In this document: positions 32,828 through 41,740 of the stretch, piece after piece
Layout: every line of letters starts with the position of its first letter
Position numbering within the stretch: position 1 is the stretch's first letter
Origin: Microvirga sp052114605
GTDB lineage: Bacteria; Pseudomonadota; Alphaproteobacteria; Rhizobiales; Beijerinckiaceae
DNA: 64,000 bases
Assembly: GCF_052114605.1 (NCBI RefSeq)
Contig: NZ_JBFRFB010000002.1
Location: forward strand, 434,001-498,000
Direction: 5' to 3'
The notes under the pieces: generated by a model
Databases searched by the model: none
What the model saw: only the letters and a program-made list of their open reading frames with translations
Told to the model about the DNA's origin: nothing
Program-made: the position numbers and the translations under genes

Positions 32828-35181
32828 CTTCCTGTCTCAATCTCAATGGAGCGTACCGCTCGAGCGGCAGCGACCATGTTCTCGAGCGCAGGACGTACCT
32901 CCTCCCACTTGCGGGTCTTGAGACCGCAATCGGGATTGACCCAGATTTGCCCATCCTTGAGGCGCTTTCGCGCAAGTGTGAGCAGATCCACCATTTCGCT
33001 CACGACGGGGATGCGCGGAGAGTGGATATCATAGACTCCAGGTCCGATCTCGTTTGGATATCGGTATGACCGGAAGGCATCAAGCAGCTCCATTTTCGAG
33101 CGCGAGGTCTCGATGGAGATAACGTCCGCATCCATCGCCGCGATAGCGTCGATGATGTCATTGAACTCCGAATAGCACATATGCGTGTGGATCTGTGTCT
33201 TATCTCCTACGCCAGAGGACGTCAGGCGGAAGCAATCCACGGCCCAATCGAGATAGGATGCCCACTCGCCTTTGCGCAGCGGCAATCCTTCGCGCAATGC
33301 TGCCTCGTCGATCTGGATCATGGCGGCACCTGCCTGCTCAAGATCGAGTACTTCGTCACGGATAGCCAACGCGATCTGTCGGCAAGCCTCGCTGTGGGGG
33401 ATGTCGTCACGCACGAACGACCAGTTGAGGATCGTGACCGGACCCGTGAGCATACCCTTCATAGGGCGCTTCGTCAGGGATTGCGCATAACTCCACCAGC
33501 TGACGGTCATGGGCTTAGGGCGCGACACATCTCCGAACAGGATCGGTGGACGAACGCAGCGAGAGCCATAGCTCTGCACCCAGCCATGCTTGGTAAAGGC
33601 AAAGCCCGAAAGCCTCTCGCCGAAGTATTGCACCATGTCGTTGCGCTCGAATTCGCCATGGACAAGGACATCAAGGCCGATTTCCTCTTGCCAATGCACC
33701 GTGCGCGCGGTCTCCTCCTTCAGGAAGGCCACGTACTGGTCATCGGTCAGGTTGCCCTTGGCATGCGCGGAGCGTGCCTGACGGACTTCCGAGGTTTGCG
33801 GGAAGGAACCGATGGTCGTCGTCGGAAATGCGGGCAAGCTAAAGCGGCTATGCTGCACCTCGGCACGAGCCGGGAAAGCACTGCGGCGGCGGGCCATATC
33901 AGGCGTGATTGCGGCCATGCGCTTCGCGACTAAAGCGTCATGCACGCGCGGAGATTCTTTGCGTGAAGCCGCTGCGGCTGCCGAAGTATCGAGCTTACTC
34001 TTCACGCTTGTGCGTCCAGCTGCGAGAGCAGCGCCCAATGTTGCAAGCTCATCCATCTTCTGAACAGCAAAAGACAGCCACGACCTGAGTTCGGAATCGA
34101 GATCATTCTCCAGGTCGAGGTCTATGGGCGAGTGCAGAAGAGAGCAGGACGACGCGATCTGCACATGATCCGTTCCTCGCCGTGATACCACGGACTCAAG
34201 CCGATCAAGGATAGCATACAAATCTGAGCGCCAGATATTGCGCCCATCGATGACACCAAGCGACAGCACCAATCCCTTCGGAGCTTTGTCGATGACGGAA
34301 TCGAGTTGATCCGGCGCACGCACGAGATCGATGTGGAGTCCGGCGACAGGGAGGGACAAAGTCGTATCGAGATTGTCCCCGATCCCGCCGAAATACGTCG
34401 TTAGCATGATGTTCAGGTTCGGCAGGGCGCGAGCGAACATTGCATAGGTTTGTTGGAGGGCTTGGCGTGACGCTTCATCAAGATCGAGGACGAGGCAGGG
34501 CTCATCGATTTGCACCCAATCCGCGTCGCTGGCCGATAGACGCCTGAGAACATCCACATAGACCGGAAGCAGTCCGCCGATGAGGGAGAGTGGATCGAGG
34601 GATGGATCCTTGGATTTTCCAAGTTTGAGGAACGTCACGGGGCCGAGCAGGACAGGCCTGGTCCGATAGCCGAGTGCCTTTGCCTCGCGAAACTCATCGA
34701 CCGCCTTGGTCGAGGCTAGCATAAAGCGTTGACCTGCCACGAATTCCGGCACCATGTAGTGATAATTGGTGTCGAACCACTTCGTCATTTCCTGCGCTGG
34801 CGCTCCATGATCATGGTCATGATGATGGCCATGGGCACAGGCGTTATCCTGGTCGCCATGGCTGCCACGGGCCATGGAGAAATATGTGTCGAGGGAGACA
34901 GGTCCGCCGCTCCAGCCATAGACCTCGGGAATGGCTCCGACCATGACACTGGTGTCGAGAACATGGTCATAGAGCGAGAAGTCATTCGAGGGAATGACAC
35001 TGACGCCAAGAGCATGCTGGCGTGCCCAATTCGCGGCGCGAAGACCAGCGGCTGTATCAAGCAGCTGCGTCGCAGAGATGCGGCCCGACCAATAAGCCTC
35101 AAGGGCTGATTTAAGCTCGCGACGCGGACCGATCCGCGGTGTACCGAGCGTGCAGACAGGAAGAGAATTTAAGGAAGACAT
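32824..35181 (-). CDS. metE: Cobalamin-independent methionine synthase
   Basis: A 785-residue MetE, the usual length. It transfers a methyl group from methyl-tetrahydrofolate polyglutamate to homocysteine without B12. The zinc site residues are visible near the C-terminus: QIHTHMCYSEFND and WVNPDCGLKTRKW. The N-terminal half shows the usual FDTNYHYMVPEF. Residues about 107-128 carry an unusual insert with HGHHHDHDHG (118-126) before AQEMTKWF, which could bind metal. I use ATG 35181; the frame extends to 35229, but that part lies in the leader. Upstream are a hairpin over the ribosome site, a cobalamin riboswitch and a clear promoter. B12 should repress it. Confidence 0.96.
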   Translation of the reverse strand: MSSLNSLPVCTLGTPRIGPRRELKSALEAYWSGRISATQLLDTAAGLRAANWARQHALGVSVIPSNDFSLYDHVLDTSVMVGAIPEVYGWSGGPVSLDTYFSMARGSHGDQDNACAHGHHHDHDHGAPAQEMTKWFDTNYHYMVPEFVAGQRFMLASTKAVDEFREAKALGYRTRPVLLGPVTFLKLGKSKDPSLDPLSLIGGLLPVYVDVLRRLSASDADWVQIDEPCLVLDLDEASRQALQQTYAMFARALPNLNIMLTTYFGGIGDNLDTTLSLPVAGLHIDLVRAPDQLDSVIDKAPKGLVLSLGVIDGRNIWRSDLYAILDRLESVVSRRGTDHVQIASSCSLLHSPIDLDLENDLDSELRSWLSFAVQKMDELATLGAALAAGRTSVKSKLDTSAAAAASRKESPRVHDALVAKRMAAITPDMARRRSAFPARAEVQHSRFSLPAFPTTTIGSFPQTSEVRQARSAHAKGNLTDDQYVAFLKEETARTVHWQEEIGLDVLVHGEFERNDMVQYFGERLSGFAFTKHGWVQSYGSRCVRPPILFGDVSRPKPMTVSWWSYAQSLTKRPMKGMLTGPVTILNWSFVRDDIPHSEACRQIALAIRDEVLDLEQAGAAMIQIDEAALREGLPLRKGEWASYLDWAVDCFRLTSSGVGDKTQIHTHMCYSEFNDIIDAIAAMDADVISIETSRSKMELLDAFRSYRYPNEIGPGVYDIHSPRIPVVSEMVDLLTLARKRLKDGQIWVNPDCGLKTRKWEEVRPALENMVAAARAVRSIEIETGR

Positions 35182-35190
35182 CGGCTTGAA

Positions 35191-35208
35191 CCCCAAAATG
35201 TGTTGGGG
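35191..35208 (-). promoter_or_regulatory. Ribosome-binding-site hairpin of metE
   Basis: CCCCAA pairs with TTGGGG around a 6-base loop; GGGG lies 9 bases before the ATG. The layout equals the hairpin before nrdA, so both are translational switches of the two riboswitches. Confidence 0.6.
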
Positions 35209-35303
35209 GCAAAGGCCGAGCGGAGGCATGCGGGCCCGGAAAGCATGGCGCTACCCAAACCGCAAGCGCACCACCGGGACACCCCGCCCAGGGACGTTAT
35301 TTT

Positions 35304-35490
35304 GCCGAGGCAGGTCTCCTGGCTTGCGGGTCGTCGCCTGTAGCCCGGCCTTCCCGGTGATCGCTCACCAGTGACACGTAATGGGCTTTGGCTCGCCGCT
35401 CACAGTTGCGGGGGCAGCTCCGGGATTGCCTTTCGGCTCACCGGATTCCCTCTTAGCTCCGATGCCCAAAAAGCACCGAAGAACCACGAC
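35304..35490 (-). promoter_or_regulatory. Cobalamin riboswitch upstream of metE
   Basis: Minus strand: CTAAGAGGGAATCCGGTGAG, GCTGCCCCCGCAACTGTGAG, GTCACTGG and B12 box AGCCAGGAGACCTGCC at 35309-35324. Core blocks and downstream layout match the nrdA riboswitch. Confidence 0.95.
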
Positions 35491-35496
35491 AGCTAT

Positions 35497-35525
35497 ACTA
35501 TGCCGTCAGATTCATAGGCCGTCAA
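35497..35525 (-). promoter_or_regulatory. metE promoter
   Basis: TTGACG (35520-35525), a 17-base spacer and CATAGT (35497-35502) on the minus strand. Transcription would start at about 35490, where the riboswitch begins. Confidence 0.6.
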
Positions 35526-35617
35526 CAGAGACATAAAGACATTTTTATATCCTTATGCGAATCGTGTTCACATAATATCTCAAGCGCGCTTTGGACTGGC
35601 TTTCTTGGAAGATGACA

Positions 35618-35649
35618 TCGTTTACTCCGCTACGTAGCGGAGTAAAACG
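35618..35649. repeat. Perfect 22-bp palindrome with extended arms
   Basis: The sequence at 35623-35644 is its own reverse complement (centre CTACGTAG, ends TACTCC/GGAGTA). The arms extend to CGTTT/AAAACG with one unpaired base. It lies between the PepSY gene end and the metE promoter and may be a terminator without a T run, or an operator. Confidence 0.5.
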
Positions 35650-35749
35650 ATTCGGTCGTTATCATGAGGTGACCAGGATATTGTCATCTCAGCGCACAGG
35701 ATCACCATTGGCGAGTGCCGCCGAGGGCATCTTCAGCGGCACCGAGTGA

Positions 35750-37120
35750 TCATGCCGTTCGGCTGCGCCAGCTTGAGAAAGCAAAGTCGAGCGCCAGCAT
35801 TACCAGGAGTGAGATGCCCACGAGAGGAAACCCGATTCCTCCAATGACGAGGATGACAAGCAGCCCTTGGAACGCCCGCCGATCCGAAGGTGCTGGCGGG
35901 ACGCCCAGCGATCCTGATGGGCGGCGCTTCCACCACATTACTGCCGCCGAGACGGCCAGCATTACGATAGCAAGACACACGATGAGCAGGACAATCTGAT
36001 TTGCGAGCCCGAACTGCTGGCCCATGTGCACGTTGATGCCGAACTCAAGCCATTTCCCGAGAGGGCCGTAATCTGCGTAGCTCATATCGATGAGAGGCTT
36101 ACCCGAATACTGATCCAGGTGGATCACACGCTGCTGCGAGAGATCATCGGGGTAGACAGAGGCCGAATAGACTCCTTTGCCCGACGCCGGAATTGCGACC
36201 GTGTAGCCTCTGTGCAGGCCCATGCCGTCGAAGATCCTTATGGCCTTGTCCAGCCCAATCGGCTCCGCGCCATGATTGTGTCCGCTGGATTCCGGAACCT
36301 GCGCCTGCTCCAGCGACCACGTGGTCGGACTGACGTGGCCCAAATGCTCGTCGGACATGGGCACCGCCACGCGCACTCCGGCCGGATAGCCGAAGTTATG
36401 ACCGTTGGCCCATTCGTTGACCTTGCCGCCCCAGACATTCGACCAGGGCATCCCGGTGACGGCTAGGAATACGATAAAGAAGCCGACGAAGATGCCCGTG
36501 ACAGCGTGGGTATCGCGCCAGAACACCCGTTTCTTGGGTGTCCCTCGAACAGACACTACGCCTCCCGCCTGACGCCGTGGCCACCAAAGGTAGATCCCTG
36601 TGCCCACGAGAAGGATCGACCATCCTGCCGCGATCTCGATGAAGGCCCGCGCGACGGTTCCGAAATACTTCAGGCTGTGGAGGTAACGGATCGTCCACAT
36701 GACGGTGCCGCGATCCGGCAGGGAGCCCAGCACTTGGCCGCTATAGGGATCGATATAGACGGCCAATCTCTCGCCGGAGTTGGCTTTGACCGTCACCTCC
36801 GCCGATGAGACTGCGGTGGGTGGATCGATGAACTTGACGACTGCGCCAGGATGGGCCGCCAAAGCAGCTGCGACCATAGCCGAGGGTGTAACCTTGGCGG
36901 AGGTATTCCGCATTTCAACCTGTTTCAGATCGGCATGGACGATACCATCGATCTCGTCCTTGAAGAGATAGAGGCCCCCGGTGATCGAGAGTGTGATCAG
37001 GAAAGGTAAGACGAGAAGCCCTGCGTAAAAATGCCAACGCCATACGGCTCGATAGAGATTTGAGGATTTGGTCTCGGAGCGCGCGACATCGCGGCCCCAG
37101 CTGAGGGTTTGTTCAGACAT
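35750..37120 (-). CDS. PepSY-domain inner-membrane protein (PiuB-like)
   Basis: A 456-residue PepSY-associated TM protein. It has an N-terminal membrane helix (FYAGLLVLPFLITLSITGGL), periplasmic PepSY regions (ERLAVYIDPYSGQVLGSLPD and a second around RVIHLDQYSGKPL), helices near 165-180 and 210-235, and two C-terminal helices. Relatives reduce or move iron from siderophores and lie beside TonB receptors. A His-rich turn (SSGHNHG) is seen in the periplasmic part. The ATG at 37120 has a GAGC-like site. A DUF2946-like gene precedes it on the same strand. No receptor gene is in the window. Confidence 0.88.
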   Translation of the reverse strand: MSEQTLSWGRDVARSETKSSNLYRAVWRWHFYAGLLVLPFLITLSITGGLYLFKDEIDGIVHADLKQVEMRNTSAKVTPSAMVAAALAAHPGAVVKFIDPPTAVSSAEVTVKANSGERLAVYIDPYSGQVLGSLPDRGTVMWTIRYLHSLKYFGTVARAFIEIAAGWSILLVGTGIYLWWPRRQAGGVVSVRGTPKKRVFWRDTHAVTGIFVGFFIVFLAVTGMPWSNVWGGKVNEWANGHNFGYPAGVRVAVPMSDEHLGHVSPTTWSLEQAQVPESSGHNHGAEPIGLDKAIRIFDGMGLHRGYTVAIPASGKGVYSASVYPDDLSQQRVIHLDQYSGKPLIDMSYADYGPLGKWLEFGINVHMGQQFGLANQIVLLIVCLAIVMLAVSAAVMWWKRRPSGSLGVPPAPSDRRAFQGLLVILVIGGIGFPLVGISLLVMLALDFAFSSWRSRTA

Positions 37121-37201
37121 AGATATAGCTCAGGTCAGCATCGACAGATGCAGCACGAAACCTCGCCACTCATGGCGAGTGACGGTCGATTGCAAGCGAG
37201 A

Positions 37202-37606
37202 TTAGCTTTGCTGAGGCGGAGCTCTTGCTTCCGCAACGTGAGTTCTTTCACGCTGTCTGATCGGCGGCAGCAATTCAATTATCGCGATGACCTCATGGGA
37301 GAGGTCTGGCCGCTGTGGGATCGACGGAGTATCGGAGAGAGAAGCGGTTCTGACACAAGAAAGCTGACATAGCGTCGCGCAGAACTTGTGAAGACGCCCA
37401 TCATCGGACTGCGATGAAGATCCACCAGCTCCTGACGTTTCAGGAGAGGCGAAACAGATGACGGAGGATTGGCCGTCAACAGGATAACTTATCGCACTTT
37501 GGGCGATGGCTCCCACCACGCTTTGGAGCAGGAGGACATACATCATCGCGGCGGCAACGATGCCACCGGATAACGGACGACCCATGATCCTTCGCCAGAT
37601 CTTCAT
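37202..37606 (-). CDS. DUF2946-like exported protein
   Basis: A 134-residue protein with an N-terminal hydrophobic segment (GGIVAAAMMYVLLLQSVVGA) and then a Cys-containing region (VICFASPE, KFCATLCQLSCVR). This layout suits DUF2946, small exported proteins often found near PepSY and TonB genes for copper or iron uptake. The assignment is by pattern only. It precedes the PepSY gene by about 80 bases and is likely co-transcribed with it. A set of GACAG/CTGTC repeats lies just upstream. Confidence 0.55.
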   Translation of the reverse strand: MKIWRRIMGRPLSGGIVAAAMMYVLLLQSVVGAIAQSAISYPVDGQSSVICFASPETSGAGGSSSQSDDGRLHKFCATLCQLSCVRTASLSDTPSIPQRPDLSHEVIAIIELLPPIRQRERTHVAEARAPPQQS

Positions 37607-37616
37607 CCCTACCCTA

Positions 37617-37640
37617 TGACAGCCCTGTCACCAGCTGTCA
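37617..37640. promoter_or_regulatory. TGACAG/CTGTCA operator-like repeats
   Basis: TGACAG-CC-CTGTCA is a perfect palindrome (37617-37630), followed by a second CTGTCA at 37635-37640, one helical turn on. It lies between the divergent DUF2946 and kdp units and could serve either. Confidence 0.45.
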
Positions 37641-37655
37641 CCCATGGGCTAGCAA

Positions 37656-37675
37656 TCTTTATATCGTCTTTATAT
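37656..37675 (+). promoter_or_regulatory. Direct repeat TCTTTATAT upstream of kdp
   Basis: Two exact copies of TCTTTATAT with 11-base spacing (37656 and 37667), about 77 bases before the first kdp-linked start. A tandem T-rich site of this kind is suitable for KdpE dimers. That is inference. Confidence 0.4.
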
Positions 37676-37751
37676 CTCCGACCTTCATTCCCAATCGAAC
37701 CTTGATGCGCTCCCGGCATAGTCTTCAGCATTCCAATCTGTGGGTGCTGTC

Positions 37752-37835
37752 ATGTCCGATCTTGTCTATCTCCTCACCGGCCTCGGGTTCTTCGCGCTGA
37801 TGGGGCTGTATGCCCGTGCGGCTGAGCGGCTGTGA
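37752..37835 (+). CDS. 27-residue single-span protein before kdpF
   Basis: MSDLVYLLTGLGFFALMGLY continues to ARAAERL and stops at 37833. It is one membrane helix with a basic end. The start of kdpF follows 14 bases later with its own AGGAGG. A similar tiny membrane protein often precedes kdpF in alphaproteobacteria, to my recollection, but it has no assigned role. Confidence 0.6.
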   Translation: MSDLVYLLTGLGFFALMGLYARAAERL

Positions 37836-37849
37836 GAGGAGGCTCTTCG

Positions 37850-37939
37850 ATGTCTCTCGATCTTCTTCTCGGCGGCCTCGTTGCCTTTGGGCTTGCTGTT
37901 TATCTGGTCTTGGCGCTGCTCAAGCCGGAACGTTTCTAG
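37850..37939 (+). CDS. kdpF: K+-transporting ATPase subunit KdpF
   Basis: A 29-residue single-span protein (MSLDLLLGGLVAFGLAVYLV, then LALLKPERF) with the usual KPE/RF end. KdpF stabilises the KdpABC complex. GAGGCT precedes the ATG, and kdpA starts 12 bases after its stop. Confidence 0.85.
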   Translation: MSLDLLLGGLVAFGLAVYLVLALLKPERF

Positions 37940-37951
37940 GAGACCCGCCCC

Positions 37952-39661
37952 ATGACTCTCAATGGCTGGCTCCAGATCGCCATCATTCTCACAACGGTCC
38001 TGCTGACCGCGCCGTTGCTCGGCGCTTTCATGGCGAAGGTCTATGCGGGTAAGCGCACTTTTCTCTCGCCCATCACTGGCCCTGTCGAACGCGGATTTTA
38101 CGCAGTCGCAGGCGTCGATCCCGCTCGCGAACAAAGCTGGCGTGGCTATGCGCTTGCGATGCTCCTGTTCAATGCGACGGGCTTTGCATTGCTCTATGCC
38201 ATCCTGAGGCTTCAAGGCTTCCTGCCCTTCAATCCGCAGGGCTTCGGAGGCATCTCACCGGATCTCGCCTTCAACACCGCCGTCTCGTTCGTCACCAACA
38301 CGAACTGGCAGTCGTATGGCGGCGAAACCACCATGAGCCATTTCTCGCAAATGGCGGGACTGACGGTCCAAAACTTCCTCTCGGCCGCCACGGGCCTTGC
38401 GCTGGCCATGGCGTTGGTCCGAGGATTCGCGCGCTCGAAAGCCAATGTCGTGGGGAATTTTTGGGTCGATATGACCCGCTCGACTCTCTACATCCTTCTC
38501 CCGCTCGCTCTCATCACGGCCATTCTGCTCGTGGCGCTCGGCCTGCCGCAGACCATGCTGGCATCCGTCGATGCGACGACGCTCGAAGGCGCAAAGCAAG
38601 CCATCGCCCTCGGACCTGTCGCCAGTCAGATCGCTATCAAGCAGCTTGGTACGAACGGCGGCGGTTTCTTCAACGTCAATGCAGCCCATCCGTTCGAGAA
38701 CCCGACGGCTCTCACGAATTATCTCCAGATCTGGCAGATGCTGGTGGTGTCCGTCGCCGCTGTCTTCGCTTTTGGCCGCATGATCGGGGATTCCCGGCAG
38801 GCGCGGGCCTTGATCTGGGTCATGGGCCTTCTTCTCCTGTCCGGGATAGCGATCACCTATGTGGCTGAGGCTATCGGAACGCCGATGCTTCATGGGGCCG
38901 GGATCAATCCGGCTGACGGCAATATGGAAGGTAAAGAGGTCCGCTTCGGGCTGGCCCTATCCGCCCTCTGGGCTGCCGTGACGACGGGTCTCTCCACCGG
39001 CGCGGTCAATGCGATGCACGCCAGTTTCACGCCCATCGGGGGCCTGATTCCCATGTTCCTGATCCAATTGGGAGAGGTTCTGCCGGGTGGGGTCGGATCG
39101 GGGCTTTATGGCATCCTGATCATGGCGATCATCGCGGTTTTCGTCGCCGGTCTCATGGTGGGCCGCACGCCGGAATATCTCGGCAAGAAGATCGAGGCGA
39201 AGGAGGTCAAGATGGCGATGCTCGCCGTCCTGATTTTGCCCGCCGCGATCCTTGGATTTTCGGCGGTCGCCGCCGTGATTCCGCAAGGGCTTGCTGGGCT
39301 GCTCAATGCCGGTCCGCACGGGCTCTCAGAGATTCTCTATGCCTACTCGTCGGCGGCGGGCAACAACGGCTCCGCCTTCGCGGGACTGACCGCCAACTCG
39401 CCCTGGTACAACACGACCCTCGGGCTTGCGATGCTGCTGGGCCGCTTCGCCTATATCGTGCCGATGCTGGCCATCGCGGGCTCGCTGGCGGCGAAGACAC
39501 GGCTTGAAGCCTCGACGGGTACGTTCCCGACTCATGGGCCTCTGTTCATCGGCTTGTTGATCGGCGTGATCCTGATCCTCGGCGGCCTCCAATTCTTCCC
39601 GGCTCTCGCCCTCGGCCCCATTGCCGAGCAGGTGTTGATGCTGTCCGGCAAAACCTTCTGA
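37952..39661 (+). CDS. kdpA: K+-transporting ATPase subunit KdpA
   Basis: A 569-residue polytopic membrane protein, the K+ channel-like subunit of the high-affinity KdpFABC pump. Selectivity-loop segments are visible: SFVTNTNWQSYGGE, KQLGTNGGGFFNVNAAHPFE, AGNNGSAFAGL and the GSGLYG stretch. The N-terminus (MTLNGWLQIA) and the C-terminus match the family, and the length is normal. It follows kdpF by 12 bases and precedes kdpB by 10. Confidence 0.97.
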   Translation: MTLNGWLQIAIILTTVLLTAPLLGAFMAKVYAGKRTFLSPITGPVERGFYAVAGVDPAREQSWRGYALAMLLFNATGFALLYAILRLQGFLPFNPQGFGGISPDLAFNTAVSFVTNTNWQSYGGETTMSHFSQMAGLTVQNFLSAATGLALAMALVRGFARSKANVVGNFWVDMTRSTLYILLPLALITAILLVALGLPQTMLASVDATTLEGAKQAIALGPVASQIAIKQLGTNGGGFFNVNAAHPFENPTALTNYLQIWQMLVVSVAAVFAFGRMIGDSRQARALIWVMGLLLLSGIAITYVAEAIGTPMLHGAGINPADGNMEGKEVRFGLALSALWAAVTTGLSTGAVNAMHASFTPIGGLIPMFLIQLGEVLPGGVGSGLYGILIMAIIAVFVAGLMVGRTPEYLGKKIEAKEVKMAMLAVLILPAAILGFSAVAAVIPQGLAGLLNAGPHGLSEILYAYSSAAGNNGSAFAGLTANSPWYNTTLGLAMLLGRFAYIVPMLAIAGSLAAKTRLEASTGTFPTHGPLFIGLLIGVILILGGLQFFPALALGPIAEQVLMLSGKTF

Positions 39662-39671
39662 CGGGTGCTCC

Positions 39672-41729
39672 ATGAGCAAGCATATTCAACCGACTGTTTC
39701 GATGTTCGATGGATTGATCCTGCGTCAAGCCGTGATCGATTCCCTCAAGAAACTCAATCCTGGCGAACTCATCCGCAATCCCGTCATCTTCGTGACGGAA
39801 GTCGTGGCGCTTCTGGTCACGGTTCTATTCATAAGGGATCTCGTAACGGGGGCTTCCGCATTCTTCGCGGGGCAGATCGCGGCATGGCTCTGGTTCACTG
39901 TCATCTTCGCCAACTTCGCGGAAGCCGTCGCCGAAGGGCGAGGCCGGGCACAGGCCAATACCCTGCGCCAAGCCCGTACGCAAACAATCGCCAAGCGGCT
40001 TTACGATCTCGATCGCAAGGAGCTGCACGCGAATGTTTCCGCTCTCGATTTGGAAGTCGGCGATCTCGTGCTGGTCGAGGCCGGAGACCTCATTCCGGGG
40101 GATGGCGAGATCGTCGAAGGCATTGCCTCGGTCAATGAAGCCGCCATTACCGGCGAGTCCGCGCCTGTCATCCGTGAATCCGGCGGCGACCGGTCCGCCG
40201 TGACGGGCGGAACGACGGTTCTCTCGGACTGGCTCATCGTGCGGATCACGGCGGCTGCCGGTTCCTCATTCCTGGACCGGATGATCGCCCTCGTGGAAGG
40301 GGCCGAGCGACAGAAGACACCGAATGAGATCGCCCTCAACGTTCTCCTGGCGGGAATGACCATCGTCTTCCTGATCGCGGTCGTCACCCTGTCGGGCCTG
40401 GGCCGCTATTCAGGGGCCGATGTTCCAGTCCCTGTGCTCGTCGCACTACTCGTCACCCTGATCCCGACGACCATCGGCGGGTTGCTGTCGGCCATCGGCA
40501 TCGCGGGCATGGACCGTCTCATCCGCTTCAATGTGCTGGCCATGTCGGGCCGCGCCGTGGAGGCGGCAGGTGATGTGGATACCCTGCTTCTGGACAAGAC
40601 CGGGACCATCACCTTCGGCAACCGCATGGCATCGGAGATCATCCCGGTGTCCGGGATCACGGAACGTGAAACGGCGGAAGCGGCTCTGCTCGCAAGTCTC
40701 TCGGACGAGACGGCAGAGGGCCGTTCCATCGTCGCCCTGGCTCAAGAGAAGTACGGGCTGAAGGCACCGGAACGATCACCGGCAGATGCCCGTTTCATCG
40801 CGTTTTCGGCAACGACGCGCCTTTCCGGCGTCGATCTCGGCGAGAAAAGCCTCCGCAAGGGCGCGGTCGATGCCATCCTGCGCTTCGTTCGCGATGCCAG
40901 CGGGCGGAATGTCACGGACCAGGGTTTTGCAGCCGCCGTGGATCGCATCTCTCGCTCTGGTGGAACACCCCTTGGGCTGGCTGACGGCGACCGGCTTCTC
41001 GGCGTCATCCACTTGAAGGATGTGGTCAAGCCCGACATCAAGGAACGGTTCTCGGAACTGCGTCGCATCGGCATTCGCACCGTCATGGTCACGGGCGACA
41101 ATCCGGTGACGGCAGCAGCGATTGCCTCGGAGGCGGGTGTCGACGACTTCATTGCCGAGGCGACACCACAGGACAAGCTCGATTACATCCGTCGGGCTCA
41201 AACGGAGGGCCGCCTCGTGGCCATGTGCGGCGATGGCACCAACGACGCTCCGGCGCTGGCTCAGGCCGATGTCGGTGTCGCCATGCAGTCTGGCACACAG
41301 GCCGCGCGCGAAGCGGGTAACATGGTGGACCTCGATTCCAATCCGACGAAGCTCATCGAGATCGTCGGCATCGGCAAACAGCTTCTCATGACACGCGGAT
41401 CGCTGACCACCTTCTCCATCGCCAACGACGTGGCAAAATACTTCGCCATCATTCCCGCCCTGTTCGTGACGGCGATCCCTCAGCTTGGAGCCCTCAACGT
41501 CATGGGCTTGTCCTCACCTCAGAGCGCAATTCTCTCAGCTGTCATCTTCAATGCACTGATCATCGTCGCGCTCATTCCGCTGGCCTTGCGAGGCATTCCG
41601 TATCGACCGCTTGGGGCCGCGACGCTGCTGCGCCGGAATCTCCTCGTCTATGGTCTTGGCGGACTCGTCGTGCCCTTCATCGGCATCAAGATCATCGATC
41701 TCGCCGTAACAATGATTGGTTGGGCCTGA
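39672..41729 (+). CDS. kdpB: K+-transporting ATPase subunit KdpB
   Basis: A 685-residue P-type ATPase, the energy-coupling subunit of Kdp. Motifs in order are TGES at 160-163, the phosphorylation site DKTGT with Asp308 at 308-312, and GDGTNDAPAL near residue 518. Four N-terminal and three C-terminal membrane helices are evident. It hydrolyses ATP to drive K+ uptake through KdpA. It overlaps nothing; kdpC begins 11 bases after its stop with GGAGG. Confidence 0.97.
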   Translation: MSKHIQPTVSMFDGLILRQAVIDSLKKLNPGELIRNPVIFVTEVVALLVTVLFIRDLVTGASAFFAGQIAAWLWFTVIFANFAEAVAEGRGRAQANTLRQARTQTIAKRLYDLDRKELHANVSALDLEVGDLVLVEAGDLIPGDGEIVEGIASVNEAAITGESAPVIRESGGDRSAVTGGTTVLSDWLIVRITAAAGSSFLDRMIALVEGAERQKTPNEIALNVLLAGMTIVFLIAVVTLSGLGRYSGADVPVPVLVALLVTLIPTTIGGLLSAIGIAGMDRLIRFNVLAMSGRAVEAAGDVDTLLLDKTGTITFGNRMASEIIPVSGITERETAEAALLASLSDETAEGRSIVALAQEKYGLKAPERSPADARFIAFSATTRLSGVDLGEKSLRKGAVDAILRFVRDASGRNVTDQGFAAAVDRISRSGGTPLGLADGDRLLGVIHLKDVVKPDIKERFSELRRIGIRTVMVTGDNPVTAAAIASEAGVDDFIAEATPQDKLDYIRRAQTEGRLVAMCGDGTNDAPALAQADVGVAMQSGTQAAREAGNMVDLDSNPTKLIEIVGIGKQLLMTRGSLTTFSIANDVAKYFAIIPALFVTAIPQLGALNVMGLSSPQSAILSAVIFNALIIVALIPLALRGIPYRPLGAATLLRRNLLVYGLGGLVVPFIGIKIIDLAVTMIGWA

Positions 41730-41740
41730 AGGAGGCCGAC

